Part shown: positions 6,801 through 15,453 of the stretch, one piece after another
How the letters are laid out: each line of letters opens with the position of its first letter
How positions within the stretch are numbered: position 1 is the first letter of the stretch
Source: Acidobacteriota bacterium
GTDB lineage: Bacteria; Acidobacteriota; Terriglobia; Bryobacterales; Bryobacteraceae
Assembly: GCA_025350695.1 (NCBI GenBank)
Contig: JANXXI010000053.1
Coordinates: 1 to 59,238 of the forward strand
Length of the DNA stretch: 59,238 nt
Direction: 5' to 3'
Notes under the pieces: generated by a model
What the model saw: only the letters and a program-made list of their open reading frames with translations
Told to the model about the DNA's origin: nothing
Database searches by the model: none
Made by a program: the position numbers and the translations under genes

Positions 6801-7099
6801 GTCGTGTAAGCGCTTGCTTGCTCGCAGGCCTTGGATGGCCATGCCGAGGAGAAAACATTCGGCTCCGAATGCTGGAACCCAGAAGTATTCCACATAACTC
6901 AATACTTCTGGAGCAATTCCTCTGGTTTCGAAGAACAAGCCGGCTGCTCTCTCTGCGATCCAAAGTCCAGCCGGACCGAAGTCGCGCCGAGGAAGACTAT
7001 TGCGGGATGCGGAAAGTATCTATACAGAATCAGGAGCGCTGCTTTGAACCCCATGCCTGCAACTAGGAACGTTACCGGAAGTTTCCATTTGTCTACCAT
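6801..7099 (-). pseudogene. Frameshifted small membrane protein, remnant
   Basis: From ATG 7099 the minus strand encodes about 38 residues of a hydrophobic protein (Val-Asp-Lys-Trp-Lys-Leu-Pro start, then Leu-Leu-Ile-Leu-Tyr-Arg-Tyr-Phe and Ile-Val-Phe-Leu-Gly-Ala), then the frame becomes Ser/Gln/Pro-rich and stops at 66 residues. A one-base shift near 6980-6984 continues sensibly with Phe-Gly-Pro-Ala-Gly-Leu-Trp-Ile-Ala-Glu-Arg-Ala, Phe-Phe-Glu-Thr-Arg-Gly, Val-Glu-Tyr-Phe-Trp-Val-Pro and Gly-Met-Ala-Ile-Gln-Gly-Leu-Arg. That second frame then runs into the antisense of the dehydrogenase without a stop, so the 3' end is also lost. Family not recognised. A sequencing indel is the alternative. 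Confidence 0.5.
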
Positions 7100-7113
7100 G
7101 TAAAATAGCAGAC

Positions 7114-7144
7114 AACTTCTATCTTTAGAAGTTCCTTTTTATTT
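7114..7144 (+). terminator. Candidate Rho-independent terminator
   Basis: Perfect 7-bp stem AACTTCT/AGAAGTT (7114-7120, 7127-7133) with a 6-base loop, followed by CC and a T-rich tract TTTTTATTT (7136-7144). The stem is A/T-rich and so weak, but the shape is right for stopping plus-strand transcripts. It is 313 bases after the dehydrogenase stop, with only an antisense remnant between. Confidence 0.4.
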
Positions 7145-7150
7145 CACGGA

Positions 7151-7182
7151 CTGGCCCGCTTAGCGTCGCGCGGTCGGGCCAG
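7151..7182. repeat. Inverted repeat CTGGCCCG/CGGGCCAG
   Basis: Perfect 8-bp arms at 7151-7158 and 7175-7182 separated by 16 bases, in the gap after the gamma-glutamyltransferase gene (minus strand). No T-run follows on either strand. About 20 bases further on, the unit GGTTAAAGCC occurs twice in tandem (around 7203-7225). The pair may form a factor-dependent 3' end structure for the minus-strand operon. Confidence 0.35.
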
Positions 7183-7251
7183 GGAGCCCTCCGCGGCCCC
7201 TGGGGTTAAAGCCTGGTTAAAGCCCCACTGCACACCAACTTGAGACCGCCA

Positions 7252-9018
7252 CTAGCGTCCAAAGATAAAGCGGGCGCGCCTTGGATCGGCGGCGCCTTCG
7301 AGGACTCCATCACTTATTTTGATTATTGTCGGAGAGGATCCGTTCGACCAATCGTTGGTCACATTCACCTTATGTCCTAGCGACTTTAAGCCCTCGATGG
7401 TTGCCTTGGCCATGCGGCCCTCAATGTTTACCTTTCCAGGGACGAATTCATGATTGGCGAAAGAGCTGTAGAAGTGCTCGGTTTGGAAGCGTGGAGCCTC
7501 GGCGGCTTCCTGAGGGCTCATGTTGAACACGAGGATGTTTAGCAGCACCTGCAGCATGGCTTGATCCTGATTGTCGCCGCCGGGCGTTGACATGGCTAAG
7601 AAGGGCTTGCCGTCTTTGAGGACGATTGTTGGGCTGAGGGTGACTCTAGGCCGCTTGCCGGGGGCCAACTGGTTGGCATGACCCTCTGTAACCACGAAGC
7701 TTTGCAGGCGCGTGCTGAGCGGAATGCCTGTGTCGCCTGCAATTACCGATGGCAGCCAGGCGCCCGATGGAGTTGCTGAAAACACGTTGCCCCATTTATC
7801 GACGACGTTTACGCAAGTGGTATCGTTCACATTGCTGGAGGCTGTGCCGAGGCTATTCATGGTGACAGTTTTGGCGAACGTGCCTGGACGATGTTCCATG
7901 CTGGCCGCCCCAGGGTCTATTTGTTTGCGGCGTTCCACGGCATATTCTTTCGAGAGTAGGATCTCTTCGGGGATTTTAGAAAACTTAGGGTCGCCGTAAT
8001 AGCGGTCACGATCAGCGAAGGCCAGTTTCACCGTTTCAACCAAAATGTGGAGGTACTGTGGGCTGTTGTGTCCCATGGCCTTGAGGTCGTAGCCAGCAAG
8101 AATATTGAGCATCTGGATCATGACGGGCCCTTGCGTCCAGAAGCCTGGCTTCACCACTTCGTATCCTTGAAAAGCGCCGAATTTTGGGGTGTCGATTTCC
8201 GCCTTGAATCCGGCCATGTCCGCAGCCGAGATGAGCCCGCCGTTTGCTTCTGAGAAGGCTCCAATCTTCTTGCCGATAGGGCCGCGGTAGAAGTAGTCGC
8301 GAACGGCTTGAATCTTCTTGACCCGATTACCGCGTTGCTTCTTTTCGGCGGTTGTAAGCTCCCTCAGTGTTTTCGCCAGGATCGGAAGACGGTAAAGCGA
8401 ACCGAGCTTGGGTACTTCATTTCCGGGCAGAAAGAATTTAGAGGAGCTTGGCCAAAGTTGAAGGAGAGGCTGAAAATTGCGGAGGTAGTTGTAAAACTCT
8501 TCCCCGATTGGGAAACCATCGGCATACTCAATGGCCGGTTGGGCAACTTCGGCGAAAGATTTGGTTCCATAAGTCTGGAGCGCCAACATTAAACCGTCGA
8601 AGACGCCTGGAAGAATAGCGGCTTTGATTCCCTGGCCGGGGATGGGGGGCATGCGGCCGGCCTGTTCCCAGGATTCTGGGCCGCGGGTGTTGTAGTAATC
8701 GACTGTCGCTTTGGCGGGGGCTGTTCCCACACCGCTAATGGCGCTGACGGGTTTCCCGTTCATTTTGATCAGCAAGGGCATTTCGCCTCCGAGGCCAAAA
8801 TGATCCTGTTCGGTAACCGAGGCGGCCAGAGTGGCGGCGACACCGGCATCGACGGCATTACCGCCAGCCATGAGAATGCGGAAGCCCGCCTCCACTTGAA
8901 AATTGTTGGAAGCTCCAACCATTTCGCGGGTTCCGCGAACGTGCGGAAACATTGTGGGAGGGTCAGCAGGAGCAAGACTTGCGGACAGTGCGAGCAGGGT
9001 TAAAAAACGAAGTGCCAT
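7252..9018 (-). CDS. Secreted gamma-glutamyltransferase-family hydrolase
   Basis: 588 residues with a signal peptide (about 1-18), so probably periplasmic. GGT enzymes are Ntn hydrolases that self-cleave into two chains and act on glutathione or other gamma-glutamyl or acyl compounds. Seen: Gly-Gly-Asn-Ala-Val-Asp-Ala near 52-58, a Gly-Leu-Gly-Gly motif, the cleavage point Asn-Asp-Thr400-Thr401-Cys402 followed by Val-Val-Asp-Lys-Trp-Gly-Asn, and Leu-Ser-Pro-Thr-Ile-Val plus Pro-Gly-Gly-Asp near 465-485. Classical GGT has Thr-Thr-His at the nucleophile and Ser-Ser-x-Pro-Gly-Gly-Ser at the oxyanion hole; here they are Thr-Thr-Cys and Ser-Thr-Pro-Gly-Gly-Asp, so the substrate may differ from glutathione. 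Starts 1 base after the SpoU gene. Confidence 0.88.
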   Translation of the reverse strand: MALRFLTLLALSASLAPADPPTMFPHVRGTREMVGASNNFQVEAGFRILMAGGNAVDAGVAATLAASVTEQDHFGLGGEMPLLIKMNGKPVSAISGVGTAPAKATVDYYNTRGPESWEQAGRMPPIPGQGIKAAILPGVFDGLMLALQTYGTKSFAEVAQPAIEYADGFPIGEEFYNYLRNFQPLLQLWPSSSKFFLPGNEVPKLGSLYRLPILAKTLRELTTAEKKQRGNRVKKIQAVRDYFYRGPIGKKIGAFSEANGGLISAADMAGFKAEIDTPKFGAFQGYEVVKPGFWTQGPVMIQMLNILAGYDLKAMGHNSPQYLHILVETVKLAFADRDRYYGDPKFSKIPEEILLSKEYAVERRKQIDPGAASMEHRPGTFAKTVTMNSLGTASSNVNDTTCVNVVDKWGNVFSATPSGAWLPSVIAGDTGIPLSTRLQSFVVTEGHANQLAPGKRPRVTLSPTIVLKDGKPFLAMSTPGGDNQDQAMLQVLLNILVFNMSPQEAAEAPRFQTEHFYSSFANHEFVPGKVNIEGRMAKATIEGLKSLGHKVNVTNDWSNGSSPTIIKISDGVLEGAADPRRARFIFGR

Positions 9019-9019
9019 G

Positions 9020-9556
9020 TTAAGTATTGTGCAACAGATTCCGGTACTTGCGCAGAAGTTCGTAAAGTGCGACGCCTCCGGCGGTGGCTACATTTAGGGA
9101 ATGCTTGGCTCCAAGCATTGGGATTCTGACGAAACTTTCACACCGTTCGAGCAGTTCGGGAGTGACTCCATCGACCTCATGGCCGAAGACCAAACAGACA
9201 GGGAAGCGTGGGATCCAATCGAAAAGATCGACGGCGCGGGTGCTGGTCTCAAGCGCCGCCAATTCGTAACCGCGGGAAATGAGCGAGTTGGCCAGAGCGA
9301 CTGGGTGAGTGGCGTGTTCCCAAGGGACACGGTCTTCGGCGCCTAACGCTGTTTTCGTAATTTCCTTTTTCGGAGGATAGGACGTATACCCCGTGAGGTA
9401 GAGTTTTTCCAAAGCGACGGCGTCTGAAGTGCGGAAGAACGAGCCAACGTTGTACATGCTACGGACGTTCTCCAAGAGCACGCATGCTGGAAGCTTTTGG
9501 ATGGATTCATATCCCCGTGCCGCCTCGGTGGCGAGAAACGGGAGTCGATCAGTCAT
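9020..9556 (-). CDS. SpoU/TrmH-family RNA 2'-O-methyltransferase
   Basis: 178 residues forming a bare SPOUT catalytic domain without an N-terminal RNA-binding extension. All three motifs are present: Glu-Asn-Val-Arg-Ser-Met-Tyr-Asn-Val-Gly near 29-38 (with the catalytic Arg and Asn), Phe-Gly-His-Glu-Val-Asp-Gly-Val near 125-132, and Ile-Pro-Met-Leu-Gly...Ser-Leu-Asn-Val-Ala-Thr-Ala near 146-159 that forms the knotted SAM site. Such enzymes methylate the ribose of a tRNA or rRNA nucleotide. The exact target is not readable; short members like TrmL or TrmH both fit. The stop is 1 base from the start of the GGT-like gene, so the two are co-transcribed. Confidence 0.88.
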   Translation of the reverse strand: MTDRLPFLATEAARGYESIQKLPACVLLENVRSMYNVGSFFRTSDAVALEKLYLTGYTSYPPKKEITKTALGAEDRVPWEHATHPVALANSLISRGYELAALETSTRAVDLFDWIPRFPVCLVFGHEVDGVTPELLERCESFVRIPMLGAKHSLNVATAGGVALYELLRKYRNLLHNT

Positions 9557-9579
9557 GCTTCCAGAGTAACGGAGTTGCG

Positions 9580-12117
9580 CTAATCAATATTTCCAAGCTT
9601 GGATTTGTGATCCTTTGCTTCTGTTTGCATTTGAACTTCGTTTTTGGTTGTAGAGGCATGAAGCGCAACCAAGCTCTTACTCATTTTGTGATGTGTTTCC
9701 TTCATGGCGTACATTCTACGGTCGGCGTCAGCAAGCACTTCCTCGGCGTTCGACCCATCCGCGGGATAAGTGGATTGCCCGACGCTGAGAGCTACCACTT
9801 CTTCACCGGTGAGAATACGTCCTTGTTCCACAACCATTTCACCCAACTGGTCAATCCTGGTTTGAACAACGCTTGCGGGCACGTTGGGCAATAGGATGAC
9901 AAATTCATCGCCACCCATGCGCGCTACATAGTCGTTAGGCCGTAGATGGATTTTCAAACCCTGGGCAATCATCTGAAGCAGCTTATTGCCTTCAAGGTGA
10001 CCGAAGCGGTCGTTGACGCCCTTGAAGCCGTCCAAGTCGAGGACAAGTACCGTCAAAGACTCGCCAGCCGATTCGGCCCTGTGCAATTCGCTGTCCAGAT
10101 GGAGAAACAGAGAGCGGGCGTTTGGCAAGCCGGTCAATGAATCGGTTGACGCCGTCTTTTGTTCGAACTTGAATTTCAACGAATTTTCAATGGCGATTCC
10201 GCATTTTGAGCCTATGGCGAGAAGGATGCGAAGGTGATCGCGCGAAAAAGCGTCGTTTTCCGTGTGATACAGGCTCATTACGCCGATCACCTGATTCATT
10301 CCATGGAGCGGAATAGAAAGGGCGGCGCGCAAAGTGCTGAATTTTTTAGAGTCGTTAAGGTAGCCTGGTTCAACCGAAGGATTGCCGTTGATAATTGGCC
10401 TGTGATTTTCGACGACCCATCCAGAGAGGCCCTGGCCAACCGGAATTTCCAGAGAGGCGAATAGTTTCGAATCGAGTCCCTGGACGAATTGAGGCATCAG
10501 CCGATCGTTGTTGGTTAGGTAGAACGCAATGCAATCATGTGGCACGACCGTCTTAATTCTGGTAGCAAGCAAAGAGAAGGTGTCGTCCAGACTCAGGGAG
10601 TTTCCTAAATCGGTAGTCACCTCGAACAACGTTTGAATTTCCTGCCGGGCGGCGGCGATCGAAGAAATGAAGTCGCCTTTTCCCTGCTTCGGTTCCACAA
10701 GAGCCAAAACCTCGTTTGACTCAAGTCCGGTAGCGGGAGCCACGATCTTTTCAACTTTCACTTCGATCGATTGCTGGTTTTCGGTAATCGATGTTTCCGC
10801 GGAAAGTGCTTCCAGCTGTTTGTACCTTCTGCGGAGTACTTCGACCACTTTGGGATCAAACATTTTACCGGACTCGGAAACAATGATTTCCATCGCTTCA
10901 TCAAGCGGAATGGCGCGGCGGTATTGCCGGTCTGAAGCCATGGCGTCTAAACAGTCCACGGCCGTTAGAATGCGAGCACCGATGGGAATCTCCTCACCCT
11001 TGATTCCATCGGGATATCCCGTTCCATCCCATTTTTCATGATGGTGGCGGACGATTGGGACGACTGGGTATGGAAATTTGACGGATTCAAGAATCTCAGC
11101 TCCGACAACTGGATGGATCTTCATCTTTTCGAATTCTTCGAGGGTCAGCTTCCCTGGTTTGGAAATAATATATTCGGGTACGGCCAGCTTACCGATGTCG
11201 TGCAAAAGAACGGCCGCTTGGAGGGCCTGCATGATATCCTCTCCGACATTAAGTTCTTTGCCTATTTCCTCAGTAAATACTTGCACCCGGCGTAAATGTC
11301 CGTGGGTGGTTACGTCTTTCGCATTAATCGCCAGGGCCAGCGATTTGATGGTGCGAAGATGGAGGTCGGCCATCTGCGTCACGTGAGTCTGCTCTTGTTC
11401 AAGGCGACCCAGGTAGAGCCGATAGCTTCGCTCCACCAGGAATAGAACCGGCAAAACGAGCACGGAGATTTCCCATCCCGCCGCATTTTCAATAACATGG
11501 ACCAGCCAAGTCAATAGAGCTCCAAACAAGTACTGCGGAGCGGTCCAGAAATAGTTATCTTTCCAAAATTTCCAGATAGGTTTTTCGATACTCATCGCGG
11601 CCACGATGGCCACCATAGTCGTATTGAAGATAAAAAATGTGACGGACGTCCAAAACACCATCAAAGTGAAGGTGGAATTAAGGCTACGCAACGCGGTGGA
11701 ATGAAAAACCAAATAAGCTAGTCCGCAGGAGATGGCGGAGCTGGATGCGTTAAACATCACGTGGATCCGCCTTAACTTACTCTTGGACTTCCAGAGCAAT
11801 TGCGTTAAGGCGCCGGTTATCGCAACCAGCACACTTTGGGCTGGATCAAGCGAAGTTACGGCCAGCAGGGTGAACAAAAAGTTCACGGACATGGTGCCAT
11901 TCACGCCCGGCATCCGAACTTTCATTTGAGAGGAAAGAGCCACGAAGAAGAGGTAGAAGACGAATTTGAGCACGTCTTGGCTCTGCCATTGGGAAAGCGC
12001 CAAGGCTAACGCCACCAAGCCAATTGCTATGGATAAATATGCGTATATTTTTGCGCGAACCGGCATGGCTAATGAATAGAGAGGAGCTATTCCATCCTCT
12101 GAGGGCTCCATCGTCAT
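9580..12117 (-). CDS. Membrane HD-GYP + GAF + GGDEF bifunctional c-di-GMP regulator
   Basis: 845 residues. An N-terminal block with about six membrane helices (25-230) is followed by an HD-GYP phosphodiesterase domain (His306-Asp307, His358-His359-His360, Gly-Thr-Gly-Tyr-Pro 365-369), a linker, a GAF domain (about 490-645) and a GGDEF diguanylate cyclase domain (about 655-825) with intact Gly-Gly-Asp-Glu-Phe at 735-739. Arg726-x-x-Asp729 stands exactly five residues before GGDEF, the product-inhibition I-site. So one protein carries both the making and the breaking activity for cyclic di-GMP, both with intact active-site residues, gated by a membrane sensor and a GAF ligand pocket. Monocistronic-looking, 100 bases after the GNAT gene. 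Confidence 0.93.
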   Translation of the reverse strand: MTMEPSEDGIAPLYSLAMPVRAKIYAYLSIAIGLVALALALSQWQSQDVLKFVFYLFFVALSSQMKVRMPGVNGTMSVNFLFTLLAVTSLDPAQSVLVAITGALTQLLWKSKSKLRRIHVMFNASSSAISCGLAYLVFHSTALRSLNSTFTLMVFWTSVTFFIFNTTMVAIVAAMSIEKPIWKFWKDNYFWTAPQYLFGALLTWLVHVIENAAGWEISVLVLPVLFLVERSYRLYLGRLEQEQTHVTQMADLHLRTIKSLALAINAKDVTTHGHLRRVQVFTEEIGKELNVGEDIMQALQAAVLLHDIGKLAVPEYIISKPGKLTLEEFEKMKIHPVVGAEILESVKFPYPVVPIVRHHHEKWDGTGYPDGIKGEEIPIGARILTAVDCLDAMASDRQYRRAIPLDEAMEIIVSESGKMFDPKVVEVLRRRYKQLEALSAETSITENQQSIEVKVEKIVAPATGLESNEVLALVEPKQGKGDFISSIAAARQEIQTLFEVTTDLGNSLSLDDTFSLLATRIKTVVPHDCIAFYLTNNDRLMPQFVQGLDSKLFASLEIPVGQGLSGWVVENHRPIINGNPSVEPGYLNDSKKFSTLRAALSIPLHGMNQVIGVMSLYHTENDAFSRDHLRILLAIGSKCGIAIENSLKFKFEQKTASTDSLTGLPNARSLFLHLDSELHRAESAGESLTVLVLDLDGFKGVNDRFGHLEGNKLLQMIAQGLKIHLRPNDYVARMGGDEFVILLPNVPASVVQTRIDQLGEMVVEQGRILTGEEVVALSVGQSTYPADGSNAEEVLADADRRMYAMKETHHKMSKSLVALHASTTKNEVQMQTEAKDHKSKLGNID

Positions 12118-12217
12118 TTCCTGCCGAAAAGTTGAGGGCTATCTCTGTGAATTCTATAGGCTTCCCCTCGTCTGCGGGGAGGACGTAACGGTACGGTTGT
12201 ACCTACGTTCTGGCCAA

Positions 12218-13018
12218 TTAATTTTCGCGAGACTTGAAAACGCTGAATCGAGTCACTTCTTTGAAGCCCATTCGCTTATACAAGCGGAGGCCTGCATCGC
12301 TCGATTGAAGTACGAAGCGGTCACGTCCTTGCACTTGCTGCGCACGCTTAATACACCAACGGAGAGTAGATTCACCAATGCCCTTCTTTCTCAGGTTGGG
12401 TAGGACTCCAATGGAATAAAATCCAGCGGCTCCAGGGCTAAAGACGATGAGCGCAAGTGCTACCGGAGTATTATTCTCGAAAACGATCCAACCTTCATAT
12501 TCTTCCGTCCAACCGGCGGCGGAAGCATACATCGCTTGAGTAATGCCAAAAGGGATTTCAAAAATAACCGAGGTAAGGTGGCTAAAGGATATTCGGCTGG
12601 CGGCATCTTCAACTTTCTTGAAAATCAGAGCGGACGGTTTTCGTTTGGGTGATGGAGGCGGCCCTGTAAGCAGCATGCCGGGCGGCTCACTTAGTTTGAA
12701 GAAGCCTTTCGCGGGAAACACAGTATTCCGAATCTCAGCCAGTAACCTAGGTTCGACCAAATCGTGGCACATCCAGAAGCAAAAGCCGCTGTGGAGATTG
12801 CGGTAATGGGCGGTAGCGGCATTGATCTCTGTTTTCAAGTCGCCCGGACGGCGCGTCTCAAGCAGCGCAATGTTGAAGACAGGGTAGTTGCGGCCGCAAA
12901 ATATAGCAATCACACCGTGCAGGCTATGGATTCTGCTTTCCTCGTTCACTCCTGCATAGAAGCTCATCGCTTCCCGTAGGTTTCTGTCGACCAATAGCGC
13001 ATCCGAAATATCGGCCAT
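12218..13018 (-). CDS. GNAT-family N-acetyltransferase
   Basis: 266 residues; the C-terminal half (about 135-260) is a GNAT fold. Motif A is visible as Phe-Tyr-Ser-Ile-Gly-Val-Leu-Pro followed by Arg-Lys-Lys-Gly-Ile-Gly (the Arg/Gln-x-x-Gly-x-Gly/Ala acetyl-CoA loop) near 208-220, and motif B as Leu-Tyr-Lys-Arg-Met-Gly-Phe near 246-252. The N-terminal half is degenerate and may be a second, inactive GNAT-like domain that helps bind substrate. The acceptor is unknown. Starts 8 bases after the priA stop, so it is the last gene of an O-methyltransferase-priA-GNAT transcript. Confidence 0.82.
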   Translation of the reverse strand: MADISDALLVDRNLREAMSFYAGVNEESRIHSLHGVIAIFCGRNYPVFNIALLETRRPGDLKTEINAATAHYRNLHSGFCFWMCHDLVEPRLLAEIRNTVFPAKGFFKLSEPPGMLLTGPPPSPKRKPSALIFKKVEDAASRISFSHLTSVIFEIPFGITQAMYASAAGWTEEYEGWIVFENNTPVALALIVFSPGAAGFYSIGVLPNLRKKGIGESTLRWCIKRAQQVQGRDRFVLQSSDAGLRLYKRMGFKEVTRFSVFKSREN

Positions 13019-13026
13019 TCGGGCGA

Positions 13027-15453
13027 TTACAGCAAAGTGAGCGGGTCCACGTCAATGATTAGGGAAGTGGCCGGCCACTGCTTTTCAATGACGTATTGTC
13101 TGGCCAGTTGCAGTTTCTCATTGAGCTTCTTGCGGTCTACGGCTTTCAGCAGCAATTGATAGCGGAATTCGTTTTTGACTCTGGCGACGGGGGCTTCGGC
13201 TGGTCCCATGATTTTTAAGTCAGCCGTGGAGGCGCCAAGCATCTGAGCCAAGTCGCCGCTTAGCCGGAGCGCGTCTTCTTGTTTGGGATGGCGGATCATG
13301 ATGTTCGCCAAGGCTGCAAACGGAGGATATCGCATGGCTTTGCGGAACTGAACTTCTTTTTCGTAAAACGATTCGTAGTCTTGGGTTGCGGCCAGCTGAA
13401 TTGCGTAGTGGTCGGGATTAACGGTTTGAATCAATACTCGTCCGGCAAGTTCGCCTCGTCCGGCGCGGCCCGCGGCTTGGGTTAACAACTGAAAAGTTCG
13501 TTCCGCCGATCGGAAATCGGGCATGCCTAATCCCATATCCCCGTTGACGATTCCAACGAATGTGACGTTCGGAATGTCGTGTCCCTTGGCGATCATTTGA
13601 GTTCCCACAAGGATGTCGTAGGCGCCTTCCCGGAAGCCGTGGAGGATGGTTTCAATATGGTGCTTGTTCGAAGCTGTGTCTCTGTCCATGCGAGCAATTC
13701 TCGCGGTGGGGAATGCCTGGTGCAGTTCTTCTTCGAGCTTTTCAGATCCAGTTCCAAGAAACTGGATGTACTCACTCTGACAATGAGGGCAGACTTGAGG
13801 CACTTTTTCGGCATAGCCACAGTAGTGGCACAGTAAACGACGGTCGCGTTTATGAAATGTAAGGGTGACGGCGCAGTTGGCGCAATTGACGCGTTCTCCG
13901 CAGGACCGGCAGGCGACGAAGCTGGAAAAGCCGCGCCGATTAAGCAGCAGCATCGATTGTTCTTTGAGGATGAGGCGTTCTGTTAGGGCGTCAATCATGC
14001 GGCGAGAAAACACGGTGTATTTCTTGGTTTCGAGAAACTCCTGACGCATGTCGATAACCTCGACTATCGGCATTGGCCGGCCGGCGACACGTTCGGGCAA
14101 TAGCAACCGTTGATATTTTCCGCGTTCGGCGTTTTGACGCGTTTCCAGGCTTGGAGTGGCGGAACCCAGCACGATGGTGGCGTTCGAGGCGCGAGCGCGC
14201 ACCACGGCGACGTCGCGGCCGTTGTAGCGTGGCGTTTCTTCCTGCTTGTAGCTTTGGTCGTGTTCTTCGTCTACTACAATCAAGCCCAAATTTTGCACCG
14301 GTGCGAAGATTCCAGATCGTGTGCCGACAACCACACGTGCTTCGCCGCGTCGAATTCTTCGCCATTGGTCCGCTCGTTCAGAATCGGAGAAAGCGGAATG
14401 CAGAATGGCCACTTTGTCACCGAAGCGGTGAAAGAATTGTCCAGCGACCGCTGGCGTCAGCGCGATTTCAGGCACAAGCAATAAGGCGGAGCGTCCCAGT
14501 TCAAGCGCGGTTTCGATGGCGCTTAGGTAGACTTCGGTTTTGCCGGAGCCGGTTACACCCTGTAATAGGAACGCTTGAAATGCCCCTTTGTTGAGCGATT
14601 CGCGAATGGCTTCAAAAGCGCGATTCTGGTGCGAATTGAGCGCGTGTGTTCCGCGCGGGGAAAAGGTCAATATGCTGGGCTGTTCCACTTCCAGCAGAAT
14701 CAATTTACGGCGGGCCAGAGCCCTGGCTGCTGTACTGGCATTTTGAACCTTCTCCTCTATGGAGGCTAAGTTGTGGGCGCCTGGGTACAACTCAAGAAAC
14801 GCCAGAAGTTCGCGTTCTGCGTTTTTCAACTTTTCATCCACTCGTCCGAGGAAGGTAGCGCGCAATTTGGCGGCGGGAGCACGCATTGGGTCCTTATCTT
14901 GAATGTCTTCCTCTACCGCCACATACCCTTTTCGTTCGAGAAGCTTCAGAACACGGCCGGCGTCCTTGATTTTGGCGGCAATTGAGGATGCGGCCATTGG
15001 ACGTGCTTCGAGCATGCGCAGGAGGGCAATTTGCGGGTCGTCAGCGTTGTCGGAAATTGTTAGTTGCCTGGCGGAGTCGCGGCCGGCGCTGGTGAGTGAG
15101 TAGACTCGCTTCTTGCGGACTTCTCCGGTGAGAGGCGTCATGGTTCGCAGCACTTCGCCAAGCGGGCAGCAATAGTAATTGGCGATCCACCGGCCGAGGG
15201 AGATCATGCCGCTGCTAACCACAGGTTCCTCGTCCAATAGCCGCAACACATCGCGGGCTTTCACTTGCGGAGCATCGTTGTGCAGGTCAACGATCATGCC
15301 AGTCAACTTGCGCATTCCGAATGGGACCAACACGCGTGAGCCCACTTGTGCTCGCGATTGAACTACTGGTGGCAGTGAATACGTGAAAGGCTGATCGAGC
15401 GGGACAGGAAGGCTGACATCGGCATAGGATGGCAGCGTGTTCTCCGTGGTCAT
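13027..15453 (-). CDS. priA: Primosomal replication restart helicase PriA
   Basis: 808 residues, normal for PriA. It recognises stalled forks and reloads the replicative helicase. Visible: the N-terminal 3'-DNA-binding domain (1-105), Walker A Gly-Val-Thr-Gly-Ser-Gly-Lys-Thr-Glu at 299-307, Asp-Glu-Glu-His Walker B near 395, the paired zinc module Cys-x-x-Cys...Cys-x-x-Cys...Cys-x-x-Cys...Cys-x-x-Cys around 515-560, and helicase motifs V-VI (Gly-Thr-Gln-Met-Ile-Ala-Lys-Gly, Gln-Ala-Ala-Gly-Arg-Ala-Gly-Arg). The start codon directly abuts the stop of the upstream O-methyltransferase, so translation is likely coupled. Confidence 0.96.
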   Translation of the reverse strand: MTTENTLPSYADVSLPVPLDQPFTYSLPPVVQSRAQVGSRVLVPFGMRKLTGMIVDLHNDAPQVKARDVLRLLDEEPVVSSGMISLGRWIANYYCCPLGEVLRTMTPLTGEVRKKRVYSLTSAGRDSARQLTISDNADDPQIALLRMLEARPMAASSIAAKIKDAGRVLKLLERKGYVAVEEDIQDKDPMRAPAAKLRATFLGRVDEKLKNAERELLAFLELYPGAHNLASIEEKVQNASTAARALARRKLILLEVEQPSILTFSPRGTHALNSHQNRAFEAIRESLNKGAFQAFLLQGVTGSGKTEVYLSAIETALELGRSALLLVPEIALTPAVAGQFFHRFGDKVAILHSAFSDSERADQWRRIRRGEARVVVGTRSGIFAPVQNLGLIVVDEEHDQSYKQEETPRYNGRDVAVVRARASNATIVLGSATPSLETRQNAERGKYQRLLLPERVAGRPMPIVEVIDMRQEFLETKKYTVFSRRMIDALTERLILKEQSMLLLNRRGFSSFVACRSCGERVNCANCAVTLTFHKRDRRLLCHYCGYAEKVPQVCPHCQSEYIQFLGTGSEKLEEELHQAFPTARIARMDRDTASNKHHIETILHGFREGAYDILVGTQMIAKGHDIPNVTFVGIVNGDMGLGMPDFRSAERTFQLLTQAAGRAGRGELAGRVLIQTVNPDHYAIQLAATQDYESFYEKEVQFRKAMRYPPFAALANIMIRHPKQEDALRLSGDLAQMLGASTADLKIMGPAEAPVARVKNEFRYQLLLKAVDRKKLNEKLQLARQYVIEKQWPATSLIIDVDPLTLL

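Noticed and set aside
12118-12217. Small hairpins between the GNAT and c-di-GMP genes as a terminator
   Set aside because: Stems of 5 bp without a T-run; too weak to call.
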